Shown here: in pieces, positions 16,713 to 23,291 of the stretch | How positions within the stretch are numbered: position 1 is the first letter of the stretch | Layout of the letters: each line of letters starts with the position of its first letter | Source of the DNA: a virus | Reading direction: 5' to 3' (one strand) | Virus record (IMG/VR): IMGVR_UViG_3300048588_000191 | Location: 1 to 26,576 of that record | DNA length: 26,576 nucleotides | Position numbers and translations under genes: made by a program | The notes under the pieces: generated by a model | Seen by the model: the letters and a program-made list of their open reading frames with translations, nothing else | What the model was told of the DNA's origin: nothing | The model's database searches: none

Positions 16713-17107
16713 GGGGAAATCAATTCGACCGTGACTTTCTGAGGGAGGAGCGGGGCACCGTCCTTTCCCGTATGCTCATGCTTCTCGACAAACGCCCCAA
16801 GATGCTTGCCCAAGAGCTCTAGTGACTTGTTGGCGGCGGCGGGATTCCAATGGGTCTTGGTCATGCACTTTTCCGCGATGGATCGCAGGTTGGTGACGAC
16901 CCATTGCACGTCTGTCATAGTTTCGGCTTGCACGGCTTCCCGAGCCTCGGCGATCTGCCGGGCGATGTTAGGATCCTTTAGAAGACGGCAGCCGGTGACA
17001 TGGGCACCACGCGGGGCATAGCCGCACCGCTTGGCCGCTTCCGTGGCGTTCAAGTCTTTGAGGTATTCGGCGGCGAAACGGTCACGCCGGGGATGCATCG
17101 TGCTCAT
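16709..17107 (-). CDS. Terminase small subunit
   Basis: A 132-residue small terminase of the Terminase_2 family that recognises phage DNA and regulates the motor. The helix-turn-helix is at the N-terminus: RRDRFAAEYLKDLNATEAAK, then RCGYAPRGAHVTGCRLLKDP and IARQIAEAREAVQ. The middle and C-terminal segments contain a helix for ring formation (NKSLELLGKHLGAF). I chose the ATG at 17107. It has no ribosome binding site, but the candidate promoter at 17141-17114 would start RNA there, giving a leaderless message. A start at 17194 would add 29 residues, and one at 17098 would remove three. It is the first gene of the structural operon. Confidence 0.9.
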   Translation of the reverse strand: MSTMHPRRDRFAAEYLKDLNATEAAKRCGYAPRGAHVTGCRLLKDPNIARQIAEAREAVQAETMTDVQWVVTNLRSIAEKCMTKTHWNPAAANKSLELLGKHLGAFVEKHEHTGKDGAPLLPQKVTVELISP

Positions 17108-17141
17108 ACCCGTATCATACGGTGGGGGCTGGTGTTGCGAA
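17107..17141 (-). promoter_or_regulatory. Candidate promoter of the structural operon, with palindrome over the -10
   Basis: On the minus strand TTCGCA (17141-17136, 4 of 6 to the sigma-70 -35) and TATGAT (17119-17114, 5 of 6 to the -10) are 16 bases apart. A start 6-7 bases downstream falls on the A of the terminase ATG. The perfect 13-base palindrome CCGTATCATACGG (17110-17122) covers the -10, so a dimeric regulator could block it. The host sigma factor is unknown, so this is only a candidate. Confidence 0.5.
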
Positions 17142-17178
17142 ACCCCCGCGAAGTGCAAGAGGATGGCGTTTTCCGAGG

Positions 17179-17229
17179 GTGTTGGCGTGGTCATGGTGGG
17201 GCGATTTTCGGCTAAGTGTTGGCGTGGTC
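17179..17229. repeat. 14-base direct repeat pair in the control region
   Basis: GTGTTGGCGTGGTC occurs exactly at 17179-17192 and 17216-17229, 37 bases start to start. No third full copy is present nearby. This could be a pair of binding sites for an early regulator or iteron-like elements. The second copy lies within the inverted repeat GCTAAGT...ACTTAGC. Confidence 0.75.
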
Positions 17230-17239
17230 GCTACTTAGC
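17211..17239. repeat. 7-base inverted repeat around the second direct-repeat copy
   Basis: GCTAAGT (17211-17217) and its exact complement ACTTAGC (17233-17239) flank a 15-base spacer. The left arm overlaps the second 14-base repeat by two bases. It is in an intergenic, AT-richer stretch, so it could be an operator or a small stem-loop. Confidence 0.55.
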
Positions 17240-17316
17240 TGTTTCTCGGGATTGTGGCCCTGCTTGTGCTGTATAGATGGGCACGCAGGTTGTTTCATTC
17301 TAACGGGAGCACGACA

Positions 17317-17484
17317 ATGGACGACAAGATGCTGCTGGTTTCGGCCCTGATTCTGGGCCTGGTGAAGGAAGGGCTGCCGGTGCGGGTGGCGTTCGATGCC
17401 GTGCTGGGTGAGGGAGCCTACGAGAAGTTGGCCGGGGAGGTGTGGGGATTGCTGGTGGCTCAGCCGCCGTTGGTGATCAAGTGA
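17317..17484 (+). CDS. Small hypothetical protein, first gene of the plus-strand operon
   Basis: A 55-residue protein of unknown function. It has a hydrophobic helix (LLVSALILGLVKEGL, 6-20) followed by an amphipathic part (VRVAFDAVLGEGAYEKLAGE) and a hydrophobic end (WGLLVAQPPLVIK). It may be membrane-associated or a small helical bundle. The ATG at 17317 has a GGGAG site seven bases upstream and is the first gene after the control region. The longer frame back to 17254 adds residues with unlikely composition and no ribosome site. The next gene starts with a GTG overlapping its TGA. Confidence 0.65.
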   Translation: MDDKMLLVSALILGLVKEGLPVRVAFDAVLGEGAYEKLAGEVWGLLVAQPPLVIK

Positions 17485-17681
17485 ACGCCCTCACCTTTGC
17501 CGATGGCAGCCCCCGTCCCTCGGGCTATGGCCTCCGGTACAATGAGACCCGCGCCTTTGCGCCCCGTGGCCCGATGACCAAGGCGATGGCAGAAGCGGAG
17601 CGGGACATTGCACGGCTTCGGGCTGATGTGCGGCGGGCGCTCTATTGGAATGCAGTGCTGGCCTTTCTGGTGGCCCGCTAA
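17481..17681 (+). CDS. Small hypothetical helical protein
   Basis: A 66-residue protein of unknown role. The first 30 residues are loop-like with Gly/Pro/Arg (FADGSPRPSGYGLRYN), and the rest is a long helix, RDIARLRADVRRALYWNAVL, ending in a hydrophobic AFLVAR. The GTG start at 17481 overlaps the upstream TGA as GTGA, and its TAA overlaps the next ATG. The same frame continues upstream to 17442, but that part overlaps the first gene. Confidence 0.6.
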   Translation: MNALTFADGSPRPSGYGLRYNETRAFAPRGPMTKAMAEAERDIARLRADVRRALYWNAVLAFLVAR

Positions 17682-17896
17682 TGGCCCGCGTCCTCTACTA
17701 CAGCACGGGCGACGGCTTCATTGCCTTGTGCGCTAAGCATCGGCAGGACACGCGGGCGATCATCTTCCCGCTCATGTCGCACGGGCTGGCCGATGATGAC
17801 TGCACCTACTGCCTTGAGGAAGCCAAGGAGGCCGAGGCCCGGTCTTTTGATGCCGTGGTGTCCAATCCACCGATCACGCCGCGAGGGGCCTTGTGA
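17681..17896 (+). CDS. Small hypothetical protein with Cys/His residues
   Basis: A 71-residue protein of unknown role. Four possible metal ligands are seen: LCAKH near residue 15-19 and DCTYC near 44-48. They may form a single zinc site. The C-terminal part is a charged helix (EEAKEAEARSFDAV). The ATG at 17681 forms TAATG with the upstream stop. I saw no recognised domain beyond that, and the zinc idea is only an inference from spacing. Confidence 0.6.
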   Translation: MARVLYYSTGDGFIALCAKHRQDTRAIIFPLMSHGLADDDCTYCLEEAKEAEARSFDAVVSNPPITPRGAL

Positions 17897-18219
17897 GCCG
17901 GGCACTCCTGCGGTCCTATGGGTCACACTACAACCCGCAATCGGAAGACTTGACCTTGTGTGCCGCGAGGGTGTATGGCGGCAGGACCGCATGGCACTCG
18001 TCGCAGTGTAGCCGGAAGCGCCTGCCGGGGACAGACTTTTGCAAGCAGCACGGGAAGGGTTCGTGCTCTGTCCCTCCCGTGGGATCGTGGGGACGGCTAC
18101 GGCTGGAGCAACTCAAGAAAGACCGTAAGCCCTTGGTTGAGGCTGTGGCGAAGCTGGCCGCGATGGATGCGGAGATCGCAGAGATTGAAGCCGCCCTCGC
18201 CACGTTGGAGGCCAAGTGA
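17893..18219 (+). CDS. Hypothetical zinc-knuckle protein with C-terminal coiled coil
   Basis: A 108-residue protein of unknown role. Residues 23-54 contain a Cys/His cluster with SSQCSRKRLPGTDFCKQHGK, a pattern seen in several phage proteins with a short zinc knuckle (C-x(n)-C-x(2)-H). The second half is helical with strong heptad character (LEQLKKDRKPLVEAVAKLAA, then AEIAEIEAALATLEAK), suitable for a dimer. GTG at 17893 overlaps the upstream TGA as GTGA. DNA- or RNA-binding is possible but not shown. Confidence 0.65.
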   Translation: MSRALLRSYGSHYNPQSEDLTLCAARVYGGRTAWHSSQCSRKRLPGTDFCKQHGKGSCSVPPVGSWGRLRLEQLKKDRKPLVEAVAKLAAMDAEIAEIEAALATLEAK

Positions 18220-18542
18220 AGCCCCGCCGCTATACCCGCCTCTCCGACGACGCCGTTGCCGTCATCGCGAACAACGGCACCACGGCGGGATGGCTTGGCG
18301 CCCAGCACCTCGCCCGCGAAGTCCTCGACTGGCGGAAGGGCGACAAGCGCGAAGATCTCCTGCTGGCGATTGGGGAGGCCGCGTGGGAGCTGGAGGAGAT
18401 CCGGCGCGGTGCCCAGATCGTATACGGGATGCACGGGGAGAACGCCCAGCAAGTCCACCAGGCGGCGTGGGAAGAGGTCCAGAAAGCCGAGGCGCAGTAT
18501 CGCAAAGCCTTGGACCGGCTGACCGAGTGGATGGCCCCATGA
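18216..18542 (+). CDS. Hypothetical helical protein
   Basis: A 108-residue protein of unknown role, almost entirely helical after the first 30 residues. Charged helices include KREDLLLAIGEAAWELEEIR and HQAAWEEVQKAEAQYRKALD. It begins MKPRRYTRLSDDAVAVIANN, a basic start. No cysteine, no membrane helix, no known motif. GTG at 18216 overlaps the previous TGA as GTGA; the stop overlaps the next ATG as ATGA. It may act with its coiled-coil neighbour. Confidence 0.62.
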   Translation: MKPRRYTRLSDDAVAVIANNGTTAGWLGAQHLAREVLDWRKGDKREDLLLAIGEAAWELEEIRRGAQIVYGMHGENAQQVHQAAWEEVQKAEAQYRKALDRLTEWMAP

Positions 18543-18745
18543 GCCAGACCGAGAACAGCCGGACCCGGGACCGCCGAGTCCAAGGGGCGATCAAGGCGGC
18601 GATGGATGTAGCGGCCAGGTTGGGGCGGGATGCCCCGTCGCCGAAGACGCTGCGATGGGCGGCAGGGGAGTTGCAGAAGGCATCGGCAGGATTGTCCACA
18701 TTGGCGGATGACTTTTCCACGTTTCAGGATCGGGGGGTATCGTGA
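18539..18745 (+). CDS. Small hypothetical protein
   Basis: A 68-residue helical protein of unknown role. The N-terminus is Ser/Thr/Arg-rich and polar (MSQTENSRTRDRRVQG), followed by two helices (AIKAAMDVAARLG and LRWAAGELQKASAGLSTLAD). It could be a small nucleic-acid-associated protein given its basic start, but no motif supports that. ATG at 18539 overlaps the upstream stop as ATGA; the end overlaps the next GTG. In the same frame an open stretch extends upstream to 17960, but it lies across three other genes. Confidence 0.58.
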   Translation: MSQTENSRTRDRRVQGAIKAAMDVAARLGRDAPSPKTLRWAAGELQKASAGLSTLADDFSTFQDRGVS

Positions 18746-19089
18746 CGTTGTACGCGGATGGGGAGCCGGTGGAATACCGGGCGAGCTTTGCGGGGACGCG
18801 CCCGTTGCGGCTGGCAGGGCGGGTGATCGTCGGCCCAGCGACTTCGGTGGCCTCGCTGGTGGGGCCGACCGTCGAGCGGCGGCGGGTCGAACGGCCTGAG
18901 CCATGCCCGGTGACTGAGGGGGCGTCATGGATCACGGAACGCCTGTATGAGACGATGCCGGAGGCCCGGGAGGAGCGGCTGAAGCGGCTGCTGATGATTC
19001 TCGACTGCCAGGGCACCACGGCGGAAGTGGTGGCGCAGGTGGGCTGGGTCGTGACCCAGCGTGGCAAGACGCTGGGGTGGTGGCCGTGA
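18742..19089 (+). CDS. Hypothetical protein before the helicase-methyltransferase
   Basis: A 115-residue protein of unknown role. The first half is beta-like (MTLYADGEPVEYRASFAGTR, then LAGRVIVGPATSVASLVGP), the second is helical (TERLYETMPEAREERLKRLL), with a Trp-rich end. GTG at 18742 overlaps the previous TGA as GTGA, and the TGA at 19087 overlaps the start of the helicase-methyltransferase. The tight coupling suggests it is co-expressed with that enzyme, perhaps as a partner. Confidence 0.6.
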   Translation: MTLYADGEPVEYRASFAGTRPLRLAGRVIVGPATSVASLVGPTVERRRVERPEPCPVTEGASWITERLYETMPEAREERLKRLLMILDCQGTTAEVVAQVGWVVTQRGKTLGWWP

Positions 19090-21305
19090 GCGACGCATAC
19101 TCTGCATTGCTGGCCGGAAAGGCGATGGTGGACCCTGCTACCGGGATCACCAATCCACCGGATCTGCATCCGATGCTATTCCCCTTCCAATCCGATATTA
19201 CCCGGTGGGCGTTGCGGCGTGGCCGGGCCGCGATCTTCGCGGATTGCGGGATGGGCAAGACGTTCATGCAGCTCGAATGGGCACGGGTGGTGACTGAGCA
19301 CACCGGCAAGCCCGTGCTGATTCTGGCCCCGTTGGCCGTGTCTCGGCAGACCATCCGCGAAGGGGCGAAGCTCGGGCTGACCGTCACCCATGCCAATAGC
19401 CAGGATGACGTGACCTGCGGCATCGTCATCACCAACTACGAGCGGATGGACCGATTCACCCCGTCGGCGTTTGGCGGGATCGTGCTGGATGAGTCATCCA
19501 TTCTCAAGAGCTTTACCGGGGCCACATCGTCGGCCCTGATTGCCAACTGGCAGCAGACGGCATTTCGGCTGGCCTGTACCGCTACCCCAGCCCCGAATGA
19601 CTATATGGAGTTGGGTACGCATGCCGAGTTTGTGGGCGCGATGAGTCGCCCGGAAATGCTGGCGTCGTTCTTCGTGCATGACGGGGGCGAAACGCAGAAG
19701 TGGCGGCTCCGAGGCCACGCCAATACCGATTTCTGGCGCTGGCTCTGTTCGTGGGCGGTGATGATCCGCACCCCGTCTGACCTGGGCTACAGTGACGAGG
19801 GGTTCGTCTTGCCGCCCTACCACTTGCACCAGCATACCGTGGAAGGGGTCGCGCCGGAGGGGGAGCTGTTCGCCATTGAAGCGCAGACCCTTGGCGAGCG
19901 GCTGGCGGCACGGCGGGAAAGCATTGACGAGCGGGCGGCTCAATGCGCGGCGTTGGTGAATGACTCCACCGAGCCGTGGATCGTCTGGTGCAACCTCAAC
20001 GCCGAAGCCGACGCCTTGCGTCGGCTCATTCCCGGCGCGGTGGAAGTGCGCGGGTCTGACGACCCGGAGACCAAGGAAAAGAACCTGAACGGCTTCTCCG
20101 CCGGGGCGTATCGGGTGCTGATTTCCAAGCCGAGCATTGCCGGGTTCGGCATGAACTGGCAGCACTGCCCGAATGTCGCATTCGTGGGGCTGTCGGATTC
20201 ATGGGAGGCATACTATCAGGCGGTGCGGCGGTGCTGGCGGTTCGGACAGACCCGCCCCGTCCATGTCCACATGATCGCCGCCGATACCGAGGGGGCCGTC
20301 GTGGCTAACATCAAACGTAAGGACGCCGATGCGGCGGCCCTTGCCCAGCAGATGGTGGAGCATATGCACGAACTCAATGCCGAGTCGGTCCGGGGGGCGG
20401 CACGCCGCCAGGATGACTACACGCGGGAAACGAAGTCTGCCGATGGGTGGACGCTTCATCTCGGGGATTGCGTGGACGTGCTCCGCGAGATGCCCAGCGA
20501 GTCGGTCCATTTCTGCGTCTTTTCCCCGCCGTTCGCCTCGCTCTACACCTATTCGGCCAGTGACCGCGACATGGGCAACTGCCGGGACGCCGATGAGTTT
20601 TACGAACACTTCCGCTTTGCCGTGGTCGAACTGTTGCGGGTGCTGAAGCCCGGACGGCTCGTGTCATTCCACTGCATGAACCTACCCACGTCCAAGGTCC
20701 GCGATGGCGTCATTGGGTTGCGCGACTTCCGGGGGGAGTTGATCCGGATGTTCGAGGAGGCCGGGTTCATCTATCACAGCGAGGTCGTCATCTGGAAAGA
20801 CCCCGTGACCGCGATGCAGCGCACCAAGGCACTCGGGCTGTTGCACAAGACGATCCGGAATGACAGCAGTATGTCCCGGCAGGGGATTCCTGACTATCTG
20901 GTGACGATGCGGAAGCCCGGCGATAATCCGGAGCCGATCAGTCATACGGCGGCGGAGTTCCCGGTCACCCTCTGGCAGCGGTACGCCAGTCCCGTCTGGA
21001 TGGATATCAACCCGAGCGATACCCTGGAGTTCCGGACGGTGCGGGAAGATGATGACGAGCGGCATATCGCCCCGCTTCAACTCGAAGTCATCCGCCGCGC
21101 CGTGCAGTTGTGGAGTGCTCCCGGCGATCTGGTCCTGTCGCCGTTCGCTGGCATCGGGTCGGAAGGATGGGTCAGTATCCAAGAGGGACGGCGGTTCGTG
21201 GGGGTCGAACTCAAGCGAGCCTATTGGGAGCGAGCGGCCCGTAACCTTGCCGCTGCCCACGCCCATACCGAGCAAGATCTCTTTTCCACGGCAGATGCGC
21301 CGTGA
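19086..21305 (+). CDS. SNF2-type helicase fused to a DNA amino-methyltransferase
   Basis: A 739-residue protein with two parts. Residues about 25-410 are an SNF2/SF2 translocase: motif I DCGMGKT (53-59), motif II LDESS (135-139), motif III ACTATPAP (164-171), and a C-terminal RecA lobe with SKPSIAGFGMNWQ (347-359) and motif VI QAVRRCWRFGQ (378-388). Residues about 455-725 are a beta-class DNA methyltransferase: SPPF motif IV (480-483) comes first, then SAM-binding motif I FAGIGS (687-692). Such SPPF enzymes make N4-methylcytosine or N6-methyladenine. There is no nuclease domain, so it is not a complete restriction enzyme. GTG at 19086 overlaps the upstream TGA; two in-frame GTG codons (19077 and 19080) could extend it slightly. 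Confidence 0.92.
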   Translation: MSDAYSALLAGKAMVDPATGITNPPDLHPMLFPFQSDITRWALRRGRAAIFADCGMGKTFMQLEWARVVTEHTGKPVLILAPLAVSRQTIREGAKLGLTVTHANSQDDVTCGIVITNYERMDRFTPSAFGGIVLDESSILKSFTGATSSALIANWQQTAFRLACTATPAPNDYMELGTHAEFVGAMSRPEMLASFFVHDGGETQKWRLRGHANTDFWRWLCSWAVMIRTPSDLGYSDEGFVLPPYHLHQHTVEGVAPEGELFAIEAQTLGERLAARRESIDERAAQCAALVNDSTEPWIVWCNLNAEADALRRLIPGAVEVRGSDDPETKEKNLNGFSAGAYRVLISKPSIAGFGMNWQHCPNVAFVGLSDSWEAYYQAVRRCWRFGQTRPVHVHMIAADTEGAVVANIKRKDADAAALAQQMVEHMHELNAESVRGAARRQDDYTRETKSADGWTLHLGDCVDVLREMPSESVHFCVFSPPFASLYTYSASDRDMGNCRDADEFYEHFRFAVVELLRVLKPGRLVSFHCMNLPTSKVRDGVIGLRDFRGELIRMFEEAGFIYHSEVVIWKDPVTAMQRTKALGLLHKTIRNDSSMSRQGIPDYLVTMRKPGDNPEPISHTAAEFPVTLWQRYASPVWMDINPSDTLEFRTVREDDDERHIAPLQLEVIRRAVQLWSAPGDLVLSPFAGIGSEGWVSIQEGRRFVGVELKRAYWERAARNLAAAHAHTEQDLFSTADAP

Positions 21306-21415
21306 CCGCCCTCTGGTGGGGCTCCGCGCTGGTCGCTGGGGTCATCCTCGCCCTGCTCTGGCGGGGACTGATGGCCCTCCTGAATCATTTCCTCCCGGGG
21401 GTGCATCATGAGTAG
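21302..21415 (+). CDS. Single-span membrane peptide
   Basis: A 37-residue peptide (MTALWWGSALVAGVILALLW, then RGLMALLNHFLPG and so on). A hydrophobic helix covers about residues 4-20, followed by one Arg and a second hydrophobic or amphipathic half. GTG at 21302 overlaps the helicase-methyltransferase TGA as GTGA, and its end overlaps the next gene. Coupling and the clean helix make it likely to be real despite the length. Small phage membrane peptides can be holin-like or antiholins, but no lysin gene is visible here, so function is unknown. Confidence 0.5.
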   Translation: MTALWWGSALVAGVILALLWRGLMALLNHFLPGVHHE

Positions 21416-21614
21416 CCCGAAGCTCTGGTCCCAGCCCTCCGATGATCGTGACGGGGCCACCTACAGCGAGACCGGGCAGGAGTTCGTCTCCGTATTCCCG
21501 GATGGGTCGGTGGTGGCGTCTGATGCCAAGGGGGACACCATCCGGCTCCCCGCTGGGGCTGCCCACGCGATCCTCGCCTGTCTCGGTAGGGCCTTGGGGA
21601 GGGTGACCCGATGA
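21408..21614 (+). CDS. Small hypothetical protein
   Basis: A 68-residue protein of unknown role. It begins with a loop-like, Ser/Asp-rich part (MSSPKLWSQPSDDRDG), continues with beta-like strands (EFVSVFPDGSVVASDAKG, DTIRLPAG), and ends in a helix (AHAILACLGRALGRV). Such a strand pair plus helix is common in small phage accessory proteins. ATG at 21408 overlaps the membrane-peptide gene in another frame; the end overlaps the next ATG as ATGA. Confidence 0.6.
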   Translation: MSSPKLWSQPSDDRDGATYSETGQEFVSVFPDGSVVASDAKGDTIRLPAGAAHAILACLGRALGRVTR

Positions 21615-21781
21615 CCTACCCCCGCGATACGCTCTGTGACGGCTGCGGCAAGATGGTGCCCGCCCATACCACCACCGAACGAGTCGGGGGCCTGAGTGTG
21701 GAAATCTTCTGCCGGGACTGCGTTCGTGACGCCACCTATGGGGAAGGGCCAGACCAGGAGGACGATGATGAGGGCACTTGA
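21611..21781 (+). CDS. Small zinc-ribbon protein
   Basis: A 56-residue protein with two CxxC pairs: LCDGCGK (9-12) and FCRDC (34-37), about 22 residues apart, the usual spacing of a rubredoxin-like zinc ribbon. The tail is acidic (GEGPDQEDDDEGT). The ATG at 21611 overlaps the upstream TGA as ATGA. Its own last codons contain the AGGAGG used to start the cytosine methyltransferase, so it is nested in that gene's translation signal. Function is unknown; such ribbons often mediate protein or nucleic-acid contacts. Confidence 0.66.
   Translation: MTYPRDTLCDGCGKMVPAHTTTERVGGLSVEIFCRDCVRDATYGEGPDQEDDDEGT
21756..21761 (+). promoter_or_regulatory. Perfect ribosome binding site of the cytosine methyltransferase gene
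   Basis: AGGAGG lies six bases before the ATG at 21768 and only three before the tandem ATG at 21765. This decides the start at 21768. It lies within the end of the zinc-ribbon gene. Few other genes in this operon have such a site. Confidence 0.8.
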
Positions 21782-23291
21782 GCTATTCGCCGGGGCCGGT
21801 GGTATGGCCCTTGGGATGCACCGCGCCGGGATGGAGACCGCTGGGCTGGTGGAGTGGGATGCCCACGCCCAGCGGGTGTTGGCGGCGCGGTTCCCCGGTG
21901 TGCCGCTGTATGGGGATGTGCAGGAGTTCGATGGGGCCGCGTTTGTGCAGGAGCATGGCCCAGTGGATCTGGTGAGCGGGGGAAGCCCCTGCCAGGATCT
22001 CAGTGTTGCTGGGAAGCGGGAAGGCCTTGGGGGTGCCCGGTCGGGCTTGTTCCACCAACAGATGCGGATTTGGGAGGAGACGGGTGCCACCTATTGCCTG
22101 TGGGAAAATGTCCTCGGGGCCTTGTCGAGCGCCAAGGGTGCCGACTTCGCCGCTGTCCTATCGGCCTTCGTGGGAAGAGATGTCGCTGTCCCTCTTCGGG
22201 GATGGCGAGGAGGCGCGGGCGTGGTCAGTGGACCAGCCGGAGTCGCCGCGTGGCGCGTACTGGATGCCCAGTTCTTCGGGGTTCCGCAGCGCCGCCGCCG
22301 TGTCTTTGTCCTCGGTGCTCGTCCCGGCGGCGTTGATCCCGCCTGGGTACTACTTGAGCGCGAAAGCCTGTGCGGGGATTTTGCGGAGAGCGGAGAAGCG
22401 CGGGAAGGCGTTGCCGGAGCGACTGCTGGTGGCGCTAGAGGCGGTCGCTGGTGGGATGGGTCCGACATAGCGCCGACGCTGGACGCGAGCGCCCTGGTCA
22501 AGCGCCAGACGATGCCGGATAAGGGGCGGTTCCCCTGTGTGATGGACTACGCTTCCCCTGTGGCCCCGAGCCTCCCGGCCTCCGGTGCGGGGACTGCCCG
22601 CACCGGGAACGAGCGGACAGAGGCCGAGCTGGTGGTGGTGCAGGCCGTGGACAAGCAGACGGGCCAAGTCACCGAGGGCATCACCGCGACCCTGAAGACG
22701 GATCTGGCGCACCAGATGGGGCCAGTGGTGGCACAGGGGACTATCGGCTGGGACGACGAGTGCAACGCCTCCGGGGAGATTATGGGAACCCTGCAATCGG
22801 GCGGCAAGGCATCCGGTTCAAGGCGCTATGGCGTGGTCGCCATCCACGAGAACCAGCGCGGCGAGGTGCGCGAGGGCGTTGTCGCCAGCGCCCTCGCGGG
22901 AGGGGGCGGCAAGCCGGGGCAGGGATACGCTGCCGTCCTCGCCGGTCGCCCCCGCCGCCTGATGCCGGTGGAGTGCGAGCGACTGATGGGATGGGAAGAC
23001 GGGTGGACGCTGGTGCCATTCCTCTCGGGTAGCCACAAAGCCAAGTGCCGGGAGCATCCGGCAACAATGCAGGAAGTCGAGGACGCCGATGGGAAAATCG
23101 TAGAACTACTCATCCGCGTCCCTATCGTGGTCAGCCTCGGGCACCCAGTCATCATGCCGTGCTGTGGTGCCAAGCTCAAGCCAAAGCCGATGGCAGACGC
23201 GCACCGCTATAAGATGTGCGGCAATGGGGTCGTGAGTCATGTCGCGGAATGGATCGGGCGCGAGCTGCTGGCAGGGCACTATGACGAGTGA
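21768..23291 (+). CDS. C5-cytosine DNA methyltransferase (Dcm type)
   Basis: A 507-residue enzyme that transfers a methyl group to C5 of cytosine in DNA. Motif I is FAGAGGMALG (7-16), the catalytic Cys is in GGSPCQDLSVAG (motif IV, Cys75), WENV (112-115) is motif VI, QRRRRVFVLG is motif VIII (174-183), and the C-terminal CGNGVVSHV (484-492) matches motif X. The variable region of about 230 residues between VIII and the C-terminal core probably reads the target. A Cys-containing insertion of about 55 residues precedes motif X. The nearby fused methyltransferase suggests both act on phage DNA against restriction. The gene overlaps the next one by 11 bases. Confidence 0.93.
   Translation: MRALELFAGAGGMALGMHRAGMETAGLVEWDAHAQRVLAARFPGVPLYGDVQEFDGAAFVQEHGPVDLVSGGSPCQDLSVAGKREGLGGARSGLFHQQMRIWEETGATYCLWENVLGALSSAKGADFAAVLSAFVGRDVAVPLRGWRGGAGVVSGPAGVAAWRVLDAQFFGVPQRRRRVFVLGARPGGVDPAWVLLERESLCGDFAESGEAREGVAGATAGGARGGRWWDGSDIAPTLDASALVKRQTMPDKGRFPCVMDYASPVAPSLPASGAGTARTGNERTEAELVVVQAVDKQTGQVTEGITATLKTDLAHQMGPVVAQGTIGWDDECNASGEIMGTLQSGGKASGSRRYGVVAIHENQRGEVREGVVASALAGGGGKPGQGYAAVLAGRPRRLMPVECERLMGWEDGWTLVPFLSGSHKAKCREHPATMQEVEDADGKIVELLIRVPIVVSLGHPVIMPCCGAKLKPKPMADAHRYKMCGNGVVSHVAEWIGRELLAGHYDE

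Larger units (their letters stand above)
17108..17316. promoter_or_regulatory. Divergent intergenic control region
   Basis: This is the only gene-free stretch over 100 bases. Left of centre is the minus-strand promoter and palindrome described separately. A GGGGG/CCCCC inverted repeat (17124-17128 and 17143-17147) lies next to it. The middle holds a 14-base direct repeat and a 7-base inverted repeat. On the right, TATAGA (17272-17277) is a weak plus-strand -10 without a good -35 at normal spacing; a transcript from there would have a short leader before the ribosome binding site GGGAG (17305-17309) and the ATG at 17317. No RNA gene or ORF with coding character was seen. Confidence 0.5.

Noticed and set aside
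17107-17194. Longer small-terminase start at 17194
   Set aside because: The added 29 residues look non-conserved, the start lies in the direct repeat, and it has no ribosome site. Kept only as an alternative.
17252-17277. TTGTGG plus TATAGA as a plus-strand promoter
   Set aside because: The spacer is only 14 bases; I kept TATAGA as a weak -10 but do not call a full promoter.
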